Below, in pieces: positions 8,419 through 17,990 of a stretch of 39,695 nt of DNA (its first letter is position 1; each line of letters begins with the position of its first letter). Source of the stretch: Verrucomicrobiota bacterium (GTDB lineage: Bacteria > Verrucomicrobiota > Verrucomicrobiia > Chthoniobacterales > JAFAMB01); NCBI GenBank assembly GCA_019239825.1, contig JAFAZK010000190.1, positions 1 to 39,695 of the forward strand. Reading direction: 5' to 3'. The position numbers and the translations under genes are program-made. The notes beneath the pieces were generated by a model. It was given only the letters and a program-made list of their open reading frames with translations, ran no database searches and was not told the DNA's origin.

Positions 8419-8960
8419 TTACCATGCACCTCGGTAACGGCCTTAGCTTGCAACTCATAGAAAAGTCGTCGCACAGTTCGCTCATCGAAACATGGATCGA
8501 CTGCCTCGACCCAGAGGAAAAATTTATCTGTGCTCACTCCCTCAAAGCCAGGGACGCTGAACACCGGATGATGAAGGCGAGGCAAGCCGCATAAAATCAG
8601 AAAACCGGCAACGCCGGACAACGCCGAGAATAGGATAGTTAATTCGAAGGTGATCGGGATATAAAGCGGCCAGCTATTTAGAGGGCGTCCCCCAACGTCA
8701 AGAGGATAATAATATCCCATCGCGTACCATTCCATGCCATACGCCGTCACCGCGCCAACCATGCCGCCGATCAGCATGATCAGTGGAATGGCCGAATGTT
8801 TACGCCCGATAATTTCAGGCAGCTCCTCGATGGGATACGGAGTAAAAGCATCGATCTGGCGAAAGCCCTTTTCAAAGACAGTTCGCGCCGCGCGCAGCAA
8901 TTGCTCCGCCGAATCGAATTCGGCAGTTAGTCCATACAGGCGCGGATGGGCCGAACTCAC
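8415..8960 (-). CDS. actD: Alternative complex III subunit ActD (DUF3341)
   Basis: The 181-residue protein has the DUF3341 pattern: an N-terminal soluble stretch (LYGLTAEFDSAEQLLRAAR, then FTPYPIEEL) followed by two membrane helices (about 57-77 and 103-126) with the linking segment YPLDVGGRPLNSWPLYIPIT that typifies ActD. It has no cofactor. ActD is a structural membrane subunit of complex III. It overlaps both neighbours by 4 bp (ActC upstream, ActE downstream). Length and order match the family. Confidence 0.94.
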   Translation of the reverse strand: MSSAHPRLYGLTAEFDSAEQLLRAARTVFEKGFRQIDAFTPYPIEELPEIIGRKHSAIPLIMLIGGMVGAVTAYGMEWYAMGYYYPLDVGGRPLNSWPLYIPITFELTILFSALSGVAGFLILCGLPRLHHPVFSVPGFEGVSTDKFFLWVEAVDPCFDERTVRRLFYELQAKAVTEVHGK

Positions 8961-10345
8961 GCGGCTTCCTCCTCTCGCTCCGCAATGATCTCTTTAATTT
9001 CAGACATCGGAATCATCGGTAAGAGCCGGACAAACAAAAAGACCAACGAAACGAAAAGACCAACCGAGCCAAATAAGATCAACCAATCCCACCCAGTCGG
9101 AGCATAGGTACCCCAACTCGAAGGCAAAAAGTCGCGATGCAAACTCACAATGACGATCACGAACCGCTCTAGCCACATCCCGATATTGATGCTCAGGGCG
9201 ACCAAGAACAGAGAGACCGGCCTGCTTCGGACTCTGCGAACCCAGAGCAACTGTGGAATTACGACATTAAAAGTGAGTAACAGCCAATAGGTCCAACCAT
9301 AGGGACCAATGGCTCGGTTAACCACCAGGTACTGCTCGTAAAGGTCACCGCTGTACCAGCCGGTGAACGTCTCCATGATGTAGCCGTATCCTACCATTAG
9401 CCCTGTAGCCAGCATGACGCCCGCCATACAATTCAGGTGACGCTCCGTAATCACTGATTCCAAACCGTAGACAGAGCGCAGCGGAATCATGATATTAAGA
9501 ACCATGGCAAAGCCTGAATAGATGGCTCCGGCGACAAAGAAAGGGGGGAAAATGGTGGTATGCCATCCGGGTATGTTGGCAACCGCAAAATCGGTACTCA
9601 CTACACTGTGCACCGAGAGCACTAGCGGCGTGGAGAGCCCGGCCAGAATCAGATACACAGTTTGAAAATGGTTCCAGTGAACCGCCGAACCGCGCCAGCC
9701 TAACGACATAATTCCGAAACCGATTCTCGATAACCGCGTTCTTGCCCGATCGCGCATCGTCGCCAAGTCCGGGATCAACCCGGTATACCAAAAAATGAGC
9801 GAGACGGTGAAATAGGTGCAGACCGCGAAAACGTCCCACACCAGAGGGCTGCGAAACTGCGGCCATAACCCCATGGTATTAGGATAGGGTAAAATCCAGA
9901 AAAAAGTCCAAGGCCGGCCTAGATGCAGGAGCGGAAACATTCCGGCACAAGCCACCGCGAAGAGCGTCATCGCTTCAGCGAGACGGTTAATTGAGTTTCG
10001 CCATTTCTGCAGAAGTAGGAGCAGAATCGCCGAAATGAACGTGCCAGCGTGCCCAATACCGATCCACCAAACAAAGTTAACAATCGCGAATCCCCAAGCC
10101 ACCGGGATGTTAATCCCCCAGATGCCGATGCCGACGGCAAACAGGATGGTAATTCCATAAAGCAAACCCATTAACAAGATGAACCCGACCCCAAAGCTCA
10201 CCCACCAGAATGGCGGATGCTTTCGGCCCAATACGATCCCGCTGATCTTGGCGCTCGTCGATTCCAGGGTTTCGCCCGGACTAACCAGCACGTGAGGCGA
10301 ACTCGATGATTCGATCTCTTTGTTTAATAGTTTTTGACTCGCCAT
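8957..10345 (-). CDS. actC: Alternative complex III subunit ActC (NrfD-like, quinol-binding)
   Basis: The 462-residue protein belongs to the NrfD/PsrC-like family and has about ten membrane helices. Typical blocks are VNFVWWIGIGHAGTFISAIL, PLLHLGRPWTFFWILPYPN, SVVSTDFAVANIPGWHTTIF and MWLERFVIVIVSLHRDFLPS. ActC forms the quinol-oxidising membrane core with ActF and contacts the iron-sulfur domain of ActB. It ends in an acidic cytoplasmic tail (EIKEIIAEREEEAA). A 167-bp spacer separates it from actB, and actD follows with a 4-bp overlap. That spacer has a CCCTGAAAGCGGCGCC stretch like family D but no clear gene. Confidence 0.95.
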   Translation of the reverse strand: MASQKLLNKEIESSSSPHVLVSPGETLESTSAKISGIVLGRKHPPFWWVSFGVGFILLMGLLYGITILFAVGIGIWGINIPVAWGFAIVNFVWWIGIGHAGTFISAILLLLLQKWRNSINRLAEAMTLFAVACAGMFPLLHLGRPWTFFWILPYPNTMGLWPQFRSPLVWDVFAVCTYFTVSLIFWYTGLIPDLATMRDRARTRLSRIGFGIMSLGWRGSAVHWNHFQTVYLILAGLSTPLVLSVHSVVSTDFAVANIPGWHTTIFPPFFVAGAIYSGFAMVLNIMIPLRSVYGLESVITERHLNCMAGVMLATGLMVGYGYIMETFTGWYSGDLYEQYLVVNRAIGPYGWTYWLLLTFNVVIPQLLWVRRVRSRPVSLFLVALSINIGMWLERFVIVIVSLHRDFLPSSWGTYAPTGWDWLILFGSVGLFVSLVFLFVRLLPMIPMSEIKEIIAEREEEAA

Positions 10346-10512
10346 AGGTGGATGCCGCTAGCTTTATCTCGATGAGAGAGGTTCCCCGCAGGGGCGAAAG
10401 GATTCAGTCCGAGGTCTTAGCCGTGGGTTTCCGATTACCCAAGAATACGCCCTGAAAGCGGCGCCAACCCCTGGACGCAATTCGGAAAAGGCACATGGCC
10501 ACAGTTCCGGCA

Positions 10513-13500
10513 TCAGCCTTGCTCCTTCCGTTCGGGCTCTTTTTCCCTCGCTACTTTCGCTAAATACGTCGTCCGTGGCCGGGTATTTAGTTCCTCGAGC
10601 AGCCCATAATTAAGCCGGCTCGCCTTGAGCTGACTTACCAGAGTGCTCTGGTCCTTGATATCCCCAAAGGTGATTGCTTCGGCCGGGCAGACCTGCGCAC
10701 AAGCAGGAATGATTTCGCCGTCCTCGATCTTTCGCTTCGCCTTTTCCGCATCGAATTCCACCGCGCGGATTCTCTGCACGCAATAGCTACATTTCTCCAT
10801 TACCCCACGCGCCCGGACGGTGACCTCCGGGTTCCACCCCAATTGGTAACTGAGTGTTTTCGTATCAGCGAACTGCAGGAAATTAAATCGGCGAACCTTA
10901 TATGGACAATTGTTCGAACAAAATCGGGTCCCGATACATCGGTTGTAGACCATTTGGTTCAGGCCTTCGGCACTATGGTTAGTGGCTTCGACCGGACAAA
11001 CCAGTTCGCATGGAGCCGTCTCGCAATGCATACACGGAACCGGTTGCTGGTAGAACTTTGGTGAATCCGGCTCTCCTTCAAAATAACGGTCGAGGCGAAT
11101 CCAATGCATAATGCGCCCGCGCCAAACCTGGTCTTTGCCAACCACGGGAATATTATTCTCGGATTGGCAAGCGAGCACGCACGCATTGCAACCGATGCAG
11201 GTGTTCAGGTTGATTACCATCCCCCATTGATGTTCTGCCGTCAGCCTCTCGGCGAAATTGTATAACGTCTGGTCGGGTTCCGGTTTCTTGGCTAATTGAT
11301 CCGGCGGTACCACTTGCCGGGCGAATTCATCAAACGTCCGGGTTTGAACCGGTTCCCGCTCATCCATCGCATGATGAAACTGGGTGCTGACAACCTGGTG
11401 AAAACGGCCTGTCTTGCGAACTTGCGCCTCTGGAATCAGCCAGAGTCGCTGCGTTGTCCGCAACGGGTAAACATTAACGCCTACATGGTCGCCGACGTGG
11501 CCGCATCGATAACGTCCGCCTCCCAAATAAAGGGAAATGGTCCGCATTGCCTGGCCGGGAAGAATCCAGACCGGCATCTCCACCTTACCAGTGTCGGTTT
11601 GGATCTCTACGATATCGCTGTTCCCAACTCCCAGCTCTTTGGCTAAAGCCGGGCTGATCAAGGCTGGATTATCCCAGGTTACGCGAGTAAATGGCTTTGG
11701 TAATTCTTGCGACCAACCGTTATTCGCGAATCGGCCGTCCCATACGGTGGGATCTGGATGAAACGACAACTCAATCGCCTGCGTTGGCTCACCCGTTGTG
11801 ATCGGAGGCGGAGAATTGCCCGGCCCTTCCGCAGGAATGATCGCAGCCGAGTTTACCGGCAAAACTCCGTCGCTCAAAACCTGACGCCACTGCTTCTCAA
11901 AGTCATTCCATTGCGTGTGCGATCTCCAATAGTCGCGAACTAGGTCATAATCCTGAGCCGCGACTTGACCCAAGAACAACCCAAAGAGCTGATGCCGAGA
12001 ATAACCGGAGTACAACGGCGCGATCAACGGCTGTACAACGGAAGTAGTCCCATCGCTCCCAACTGCATCACTCCAACTTTCGAGAAAATGGTTTTCGGGA
12101 ACATGCCACTGGCACGCAGCCGACGTCTCATCCTCAAACAGTGAGAGGTGCAGGGTAAACCGGGCGTGGGATAACTTTTTCTCAAGTTCTAAGTCAGCCG
12201 GTGCATCAAAAACTGGATTGCCACCGATGATGATAAGGGTCTCTACCTGGCCGGAACCCAAATCCCCAGCTAGTTCGGTCAGCCCTTCCAACGGGGGAAG
12301 TGGAGCGACATTATGAGCTTCTCGATAATTCACGGTTTTACCGATATTCCCAAGAGCCGCATTGATAGCATGCACCCACTGATGTATTTCCGCGGGCTGA
12401 CGATACCCTGCTGTAACCAGAGAACGTCCTTTAGCCGACTTGAGCTGTCTGACGCAGGCTTCCACCCAGGCAACAGCCTCACGGTCGGCGATGGCGGGTT
12501 TGGTTTCACCGATTCCGAGCCCAGCGGCCAGCATCCGAACCAAAACTCCCATGGCCGACCCGGCCATCGGCAGTCGCTCGTCGGCCATCGAACCGGTGAT
12601 CGTCGGGCTCGGCTCGGCCACGTAAAGGCGGTTAGGATTTGAAAAGTCCGCTTGTCGATAATTTCGCCGGCCAGCGAAGGCTCGCGTATATGCCAGGCGG
12701 TATGGTGAATCGAACAGGAAATCATTATCCAGTGCGATGACGACGTCCGCGTTCGAGAGCTGGAACTCAGGGTAAGCAGGTTTCCCCAGGAGCGATCGAT
12801 GCGCCTCTATGATTGACTCGTGCGAGATCGGTTCCCAGTAATACCATTTCGCCGAGGGGAATCGCTTTTGCAGTTCGCCCATCTGCCAGTTAGCGGTCGG
12901 TGAGGTCGTGGAATCGATCAGAAATCGCAGGGTTCGGCCTTGCTGAGCGAGCTGCTGATCTCGCTCTGTGAGCCAGGCCGCGATCAGTTGCTCCCAGGTT
13001 TCTATCTGGCCGTTGTGGGTGATGGCTTTGGCTCGATCCGGATCGTAAAGCGTTAGGAGAGCCGCCTGCTCGAATACGCTGGTTGCACCCAGGCTCAACG
13101 GGTGACTCGAATTACCTTCGACTTTAGTTGGGCGACCTTCATTACTGGTAACCAACAACCCCGTCGCCGAACCATTGAACGGCATAGCCGTAGCGAAATA
13201 TAAGGGCCGGCCCGAGACCAACAGTTCCGGCTGCTCGAGATACGGTACGATTTTCTGTTCGGGCGGCCGATAACAGCCGGCTACCCCCATTAGGGCCAGG
13301 CTGGCGCCCATCAATTTAAGGAACTGACGTCTTTCCAGTGGATCATTGAGCTCAGACGCGCCGACGGGAAACTCGCGATCGATCCACCGGTTAACTTTCG
13401 GATCATTTGTTAGCTGTTCGAGACCGGCCCATTGCTGAGCGCCCGACTTCGCCCCGTCGTTTAGACTCCGGGAGGCTACGTCGGGCAAGCCGCGAGCGCC

Positions 13501-13560
13501 GGGAAAGGGGTGAGCTTGGGGCTCATTCCTAAGTAGCTGTTTGCGTTCATCGCGTTTCAT
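10513..13560 (-). CDS. actB: Alternative complex III subunit ActB (TAT-translocated molybdopterin-like plus FeS protein)
   Basis: The 1015-residue protein has a twin-arginine-like signal set inward at residues 77-97 (RRQFLKLMGASLALMGVAGC), as usual for ActB. A large domain related to molybdopterin oxidoreductases (about 110-760) follows, then a ferredoxin-like domain (about 780-970). The four Cys groups are CIGCNACVLAC (~787), CMHCETAPCELVCP (~843), CIGTRFCSNNCP (~878) and CSYC plus CAQVCP (~921-958), which would hold three [4Fe-4S] and one [3Fe-4S] cluster by analogy. ActB of this family is known to lack the Mo cofactor. It passes electrons from the quinol site to the heme subunits. It follows actA after 27 bp. 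Full length, with no sign of damage. Confidence 0.96.
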   Translation of the reverse strand: MKRDERKQLLRNEPQAHPFPGARGLPDVASRSLNDGAKSGAQQWAGLEQLTNDPKVNRWIDREFPVGASELNDPLERRQFLKLMGASLALMGVAGCYRPPEQKIVPYLEQPELLVSGRPLYFATAMPFNGSATGLLVTSNEGRPTKVEGNSSHPLSLGATSVFEQAALLTLYDPDRAKAITHNGQIETWEQLIAAWLTERDQQLAQQGRTLRFLIDSTTSPTANWQMGELQKRFPSAKWYYWEPISHESIIEAHRSLLGKPAYPEFQLSNADVVIALDNDFLFDSPYRLAYTRAFAGRRNYRQADFSNPNRLYVAEPSPTITGSMADERLPMAGSAMGVLVRMLAAGLGIGETKPAIADREAVAWVEACVRQLKSAKGRSLVTAGYRQPAEIHQWVHAINAALGNIGKTVNYREAHNVAPLPPLEGLTELAGDLGSGQVETLIIIGGNPVFDAPADLELEKKLSHARFTLHLSLFEDETSAACQWHVPENHFLESWSDAVGSDGTTSVVQPLIAPLYSGYSRHQLFGLFLGQVAAQDYDLVRDYWRSHTQWNDFEKQWRQVLSDGVLPVNSAAIIPAEGPGNSPPPITTGEPTQAIELSFHPDPTVWDGRFANNGWSQELPKPFTRVTWDNPALISPALAKELGVGNSDIVEIQTDTGKVEMPVWILPGQAMRTISLYLGGGRYRCGHVGDHVGVNVYPLRTTQRLWLIPEAQVRKTGRFHQVVSTQFHHAMDEREPVQTRTFDEFARQVVPPDQLAKKPEPDQTLYNFAERLTAEHQWGMVINLNTCIGCNACVLACQSENNIPVVGKDQVWRGRIMHWIRLDRYFEGEPDSPKFYQQPVPCMHCETAPCELVCPVEATNHSAEGLNQMVYNRCIGTRFCSNNCPYKVRRFNFLQFADTKTLSYQLGWNPEVTVRARGVMEKCSYCVQRIRAVEFDAEKAKRKIEDGEIIPACAQVCPAEAITFGDIKDQSTLVSQLKASRLNYGLLEELNTRPRTTYLAKVAREKEPERKEQG

Positions 13561-13587
13561 ATTTTCGTTCTCGGCGCTCCCGGCGTT

Positions 13588-14247
13588 TCATCGGTGGCAA
13601 GTGGTACAGTCTGTGATCTCCTGGTTGGGTTTTACTCCGGTTTGTTTAGCCAGGGTTAAGCCTTGAACGTTTTGGTCACCGGTTGGCTTCCAATTGAGGT
13701 TGAACACTTCGCCGGTTGGTCGCAGCGCCTTTTCCGGGTGCCGATGACATTCGAGACACCAACCCATTTGTAAGGTGTTTGCCTTCCAGGTAATTGGCAT
13801 TCGATCAACCTGGCCATGACAGCTGACGCAGCCGATCCCCTTTTGGATATGAACACTGTGATCGAAGTAGACGTAGTCCGCTAGCTGATGCACGCGAGTC
13901 CAACGGATTGGTAAATCAGTCGCCAGGCTTTCACGGACCGTGGCCAAGATTGGCGCCTGGGTCCAGAGCTGCGAATGGCAGGTCATACAGGTCGCGCTAG
14001 AAGGCATACCGGCAAACGCGGACTTCTCCACACTGGTGTGGCAATAACGGCAGTCGATACCCAGACCGGCCACATGATGTTGGTGACTGAAGGCAACGGG
14101 TTGGTCCTTAGGTACGTCAACCTGGGTCTGCCAAGGAGAATAATTGAATCGATAGAGACCAAACAGAGCTCCAACCAAAGAAAGGGGCGTCAGAACCAGA
14201 ACGGTTCTGAAAAGCGTATTTGCACCTGGCGAAAATATCTGAGCCAT
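13588..14247 (-). CDS. actA: Alternative complex III pentaheme cytochrome subunit ActA
   Basis: From the chosen ATG at 14247 the protein has 219 residues: one membrane anchor (about 12-33) and five CXXCH heme motifs (C66RYCH, C87MTCH, C140VSCH, C164LECH, C214TTCH), matching the pentaheme ActA. An upstream in-frame ATG at 14457 would add 70 residues that are repeat-derived and lack membrane or heme features, so I reject it. The usual opening MAQIFSPGANTLFR supports the internal start. ActA is the first gene of the operon, so a promoter should lie in the repeat-rich region just upstream. It accepts electrons from ActB in the periplasm. Confidence 0.93.
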   Translation of the reverse strand: MAQIFSPGANTLFRTVLVLTPLSLVGALFGLYRFNYSPWQTQVDVPKDQPVAFSHQHHVAGLGIDCRYCHTSVEKSAFAGMPSSATCMTCHSQLWTQAPILATVRESLATDLPIRWTRVHQLADYVYFDHSVHIQKGIGCVSCHGQVDRMPITWKANTLQMGWCLECHRHPEKALRPTGEVFNLNWKPTGDQNVQGLTLAKQTGVKPNQEITDCTTCHR

Positions 14248-14341
14248 TTGCGAGCGGATATTCGCAGGGTCGACATCATTTCGGCCAACGCCGCAACCCG
14301 GTGAGCATTCGCGAGAAAAGCTCCGAGTGGTCGTATGGAGA

Positions 14342-14828
14342 AAGTAAGCAGTAAGCGGTAAGCAGTAATCAGTGTAGGAGCTAGGAGTACGCGCGCCGCC
14401 GCGGGATATCGTCTTCGTACTCGTCGTCCTCGAATCTTTGGTAGGGCGAGGCTCCAAAACGTAACAGGCTGCCCATACGATCTGCCTTTGACCGGATCAA
14501 TCGCCGAACGTTAGTGCAGCATGGCCGACCCGGGGGTGGGACAATGCAATCCGACTGAGCTCTTTTCTTGCTCTGAGGTAGGATCGGTTTCTGCCGAACA
14601 CACTTCAGTTCCAGCAGAAGGGGCGGCGAGACACATATCCAATTTGCCACATCCAACTCCCGGCTCGGCCATGCTGTATTAACCGTTCGGCGAGTCATCC
14701 GTTAAAGGCAGATGGTACCAGCAGTCTGTCGCGTTTGGGAGCCTCGCCCTACCAAAGGTTCGAGGACATCTTGCTGCCAAGCGCATCCTTCTAGCTCCTA
14801 CACTGATTACTGTCTTACTGACTACTGT
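14342..14828. repeat. Nested inverted repeat enclosing family B element, copy B1
   Basis: The core, 14427-14766 (340 bp), begins with TCCTCGAATCTTTGGTAGGG and ends with its near-exact inverse. Its interior matches a second copy at 34060-34404. Outside the core a second inverted pair lies further out: CAGTAATCAGTGTAGGAGCTAGGAG-like sequence on the left (14361-14385) and its inverse on the right (about 14789-14811), flanked by TTACTG-type heptamers. The whole 487-bp structure sits between emrB and actA and leaves little room for a separate actA promoter. No protein is evident. Confidence 0.8.
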
Positions 14829-14832
14829 TCCC

Positions 14833-16374
14833 TCACTCCGCCGCCACTTGGTCGCGGCCCTTTTTCGCCGGGTGAGCTAGCCAAATGACAGCAATGAGAA
14901 TCGCGAATATCCAGATCGAGCCCCAGGCGACATCATTGGTGGCTAATACGTAAGCCTGATTTTGGATCGCATTGGCTAACGTCTGATTGGCTTGACCGGC
15001 GGTGAATCCGAGAGATTGGATATGATTTAGCCAAGCATGAGTCGCCGGGTTGTAGAGAGTGACTTCGGCATTGAGTCGGTGATCATGGAAGGTTGCCCGA
15101 TGATCCCAGATGGTCGTTCCCAGGTTAGTTCCGAAGCTCAGCGAGATTTGGCGTAAAAAATTGAAAATACCGGAAGCACCGGCCAGTTTCTCCGGAGAGA
15201 TACCCGACATCGCCAGCGTGATCAGGGGAATGAAGAAACAGGCGGTGCCCACACCCCAGGGCAGACGCTCCCAAAACAGGAGATTGAAATTCACCTCCGT
15301 ATTGTTGAAAGCACTCAAGAGAGAAGTGATCGCGAAGATCCCTAAACCGGCGCTCACAATCCAGCGAAGGTCTAGCTTGTCAACTAATCGGCCAACCAGC
15401 GGTGAGGCGACGACGCCTAACACACCAAATGAAGCCGTAGCGAATCCCGCCCAAGTAGGCGTGTACCCCTGTTGATTCTGTAACCAGAGCGGTAATACCA
15501 CCACTGGGGCGAAATAGGACATGTAGCCGAAGAAAATAATGATACAGGCGACGGCAAAATTCCTTTGACCCAGCAAACGCAAATCAACAATTGGACGTCT
15601 CTCGGTCAACTCCCAAGCGATGAAGAAGGCGAAGCCGATGACCGCGATGATAAAATTGATGATAATGAACGGCGATTGGAACCATTCCTCGTCGTTTCCT
15701 TTGTCGAGCATCACCTGCAAAGCGGTGACACCGATTAGCAGCAAGGCCAATCCAATCATGTCTAATGACGAAGATTCTTTCGGTGTCTCGCGCCGGCGTA
15801 AAATGAACCAGGTGAGCGCGGCGGCAAGAATACCAAATGGCAAGTTGATATAAAAGATCCAAGACCAACTGATGTTATCGGTGATCCAGCCACCCAGAAT
15901 GGGACCAGCCACTGGGCCAACCACCGCCGTCATACCCCAGATCCCGTTAGCCAATCCGCGTTGATTTTCCGGGTAGTTCGGGAGCAACAAGCTCTGTGAT
16001 AAAGGGATCATCGGCCCTGCGGTAGCGCCTTGTAGTACCCGAGCTACCAGCAACATAGGAAAACTGAAGGAGAACCCACATACGACCGAAAATAGAGTGA
16101 ATAGGAGAGTAGAAATAACAAAGAGGCGGACTTCGCCAATCTGACGCGCGAGCCAGCCGGAGATCGGAACTGCCACTGCATTCGCTACAGAAAATGAGGT
16201 AATAATCCAGGTGCCGTCATCCGAGCTTACTCCCAGATCACCGGAGATCGTGGGGATGGAGACGTTGGCGATCGAGACGTCCAAGACGTTCATGAAGACG
16301 CCTAGCGCCAACCCGAGAGTCACGATGGCTCTTTGGACCACCGGCAGCGGCTCATTAGTGTTGCTGTTCGCCAT
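14833..16374 (-). CDS. emrB: DHA2-family MFS efflux pump, EmrB type
   Basis: The 513-residue protein has 14 predicted membrane helices and the DHA2/EmrB markers: the helix 1 motif LDVSIANVSIPTI, GTWIITSFSVANAVAVPISG, RVLQGATAGPMIPLSQSLLL and the motif C-like GPVAGPILGGWI. It is a proton-driven drug or solute exporter working with an EmrA adaptor. The preceding emrA overlaps it by 20 bp, which supports a two-gene operon. The substrate cannot be predicted. No TolC-type outer membrane gene is in the window. The C terminus ends in a short charged tail, typical for the family. Confidence 0.93.
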   Translation of the reverse strand: MANSNTNEPLPVVQRAIVTLGLALGVFMNVLDVSIANVSIPTISGDLGVSSDDGTWIITSFSVANAVAVPISGWLARQIGEVRLFVISTLLFTLFSVVCGFSFSFPMLLVARVLQGATAGPMIPLSQSLLLPNYPENQRGLANGIWGMTAVVGPVAGPILGGWITDNISWSWIFYINLPFGILAAALTWFILRRRETPKESSSLDMIGLALLLIGVTALQVMLDKGNDEEWFQSPFIIINFIIAVIGFAFFIAWELTERRPIVDLRLLGQRNFAVACIIIFFGYMSYFAPVVVLPLWLQNQQGYTPTWAGFATASFGVLGVVASPLVGRLVDKLDLRWIVSAGLGIFAITSLLSAFNNTEVNFNLLFWERLPWGVGTACFFIPLITLAMSGISPEKLAGASGIFNFLRQISLSFGTNLGTTIWDHRATFHDHRLNAEVTLYNPATHAWLNHIQSLGFTAGQANQTLANAIQNQAYVLATNDVAWGSIWIFAILIAVIWLAHPAKKGRDQVAAE

Positions 16375-17611
16375 GGTCCGGTACTTGTGACAGGGAGTCC
16401 GGAGTAGCGGTTGGCGATTGATCCCCTCCGTTCTCCCGAATGGTCTCGTCGATCAGAGCGTCTACCTTGCCGCCCTGATCGGCATAGACATCGGTCTGAT
16501 ACAATGGTTTTTGCGAAGACGTCTCGGCTAACGCGGGTCCATCTACATGATGAATATCAACGGATGCCTCCACCGAAAGCCCGAGGCGCAAAGGATGCCG
16601 CCTCATCTGTTCTTGATCGAGCGCAATTCTAACCGGTACTCGCCGGACAATTTTGATCCAATTACCGGTCGCGTTCTGCGGCGGCAAAAGCTGGAATACA
16701 TCACCGGTGCCTGAGAGTATGCCAACCACACGGCCAGGGTATTGAACCGCGCCTTTGTAAAAGTCGGAGCGCACCGTGGCCGGCTGTCCGATCCGAACCG
16801 ATCCGAGCTGAGTTTCCTTGAAGTTAGCCTCTACCCACATTTGATCCTCAGGTATAATTGCTAAAAGAGCTGTCCCGGGCGCGACTTGTTGGCCAACCTG
16901 AACCGTCCGCTGAGCAACGTAACCCGTGACCGGCGCCACCACGGTGGTTCGTTCCAGGTCGATATAGGCCCGCCGGAGATTGGATATCGCGAGAGCGACA
17001 TTTGGCTGGTGTCGAAGATCGGCAAAATCAGTCTGAGTCTCGAGACCTTTCAGCGTATCCGTTGCTTGACGCAGAGCGTCCTTCGCTGTCTCCCAGGTTG
17101 TCTTGGAATGCTCAAACTGCTGAACCGCGATGGTGTTGCGATTAACCAGATCTTTATAGCGATTGTAGTCCTGCGTCGCCAAATCAAGATCGTGGGTCCG
17201 TTGAGCGATGGCGGCTTTCTGTTCAATTTCCTGTTGATAAAGCTGCCGGACTTGCCGGACGGCCTGTCCGAGTTGGGCTTTTGCCTGGGCAAGCGCGACC
17301 TGAGCGTCGTTTTGGTCCAACCGAACCAAGACCTGTCCACGTTGCACCAGTTGGGTATCGTCTGCTTCCACTGAGGCAACGATCCCGCTAATCTGCGGCG
17401 TAATCGCGACTTGGTTGCCGTGGACGTAAGCGTCATCGGTTCCAACGTTGAATCGAGCAATGAAGACCCAATAACCCAGATAAATCAGGCCGGCACTAAC
17501 AAACAGAACGACCAATCCGCCGATAATCCAAAAACGCCGTCCGCGCTTGGTCTTCGGCTTTTTCTGATCATCGGTGGATCCGTGGTCCTTTTGATCATTC
17601 TTGTCAGCCAT
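16355..17611 (-). CDS. emrA: EmrA/HlyD-type membrane fusion (periplasmic adaptor) protein
   Basis: The 418-residue protein has a charged cytoplasmic N terminus, one membrane helix (about 27-51), and an adaptor core with the split lipoyl motifs (NQVAITPQISGIVASVEADD near 86-105 and VVAPVTGYVAQRTVQVGQQV near 220-240) around a long alpha-helical hairpin (about 120-205). It links EmrB to an outer-membrane channel. An AGGA lies about 8 bases before the ATG. The C-terminal extension (about 360-418) is rich in polar residues and variable. The R1 repeat copy begins only 72 bp upstream, so promoter elements may lie beside or inside that repeat. Confidence 0.93.
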   Translation of the reverse strand: MADKNDQKDHGSTDDQKKPKTKRGRRFWIIGGLVVLFVSAGLIYLGYWVFIARFNVGTDDAYVHGNQVAITPQISGIVASVEADDTQLVQRGQVLVRLDQNDAQVALAQAKAQLGQAVRQVRQLYQQEIEQKAAIAQRTHDLDLATQDYNRYKDLVNRNTIAVQQFEHSKTTWETAKDALRQATDTLKGLETQTDFADLRHQPNVALAISNLRRAYIDLERTTVVAPVTGYVAQRTVQVGQQVAPGTALLAIIPEDQMWVEANFKETQLGSVRIGQPATVRSDFYKGAVQYPGRVVGILSGTGDVFQLLPPQNATGNWIKIVRRVPVRIALDQEQMRRHPLRLGLSVEASVDIHHVDGPALAETSSQKPLYQTDVYADQGGKVDALIDETIRENGGDQSPTATPDSLSQVPDHGEQQH

Positions 17612-17683
17612 AGCAACAGATCCTGTTCGTCTGTCAAAGGCGAGACGGCTTGGCCACGGTCAACCGGGTGCGTGTGCCGAGGT

Positions 17684-17958
17684 CTGGAGGGGAGCCGCTT
17701 TGGATCGCACCGAAAAAACCTCGCTATTTTTCGACCGAAGCGCCTGTGGCCACACGTGGTGTTAAACAGGCGGCTCCCGCAAACGGCTCAACGCGTAGTT
17801 TGCCTCTTGAGCGTGAAATAGATCTCGACCAACCGGTGGCCAAACATCGCCATGGGTAGTTTTCGGGAGCCGCCTGTTTAACACCTTGTTTTGGCCTTCC
17901 TCGCTCTGGGAAGAATATGCGAGTTCGTCGGGTACGTACTAAAGCGGCTCCCCTCCAG
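17684..17958. repeat. R1 repeat, full copy upstream of emrA
   Basis: Outer arms are CTGGAGGGGAGCCGCTTT (17684-17701) and its perfect inverse at 17941-17958. Inner arms are ACAGGCGGCTCCCG (about 17766-17779) and CGGGAGCCGCCTGTT (about 17864-17878). The core GGGAGCCGC thus occurs four times in alternating orientation, so each half can fold as one long hairpin. The interior between hairpins differs from other copies. Nothing here encodes a protein I recognise. Confidence 0.85.
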
Positions 17959-17990
17959 CTGGCGCTGACCGAAACCGTGACTACTCCGCC

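Noticed and set aside
14247-14457. Extended N terminus of ActA from ATG 14457
   Set aside because: The extra 70 residues are translated B-family flank and heptamer sequence; the internal ATG 14247 gives the normal ActA start.
14381-14698. 105-aa minus-strand ORF
   Set aside because: It lies inside the family B element with no protein similarity, and B2 lacks an equivalent conserved frame.
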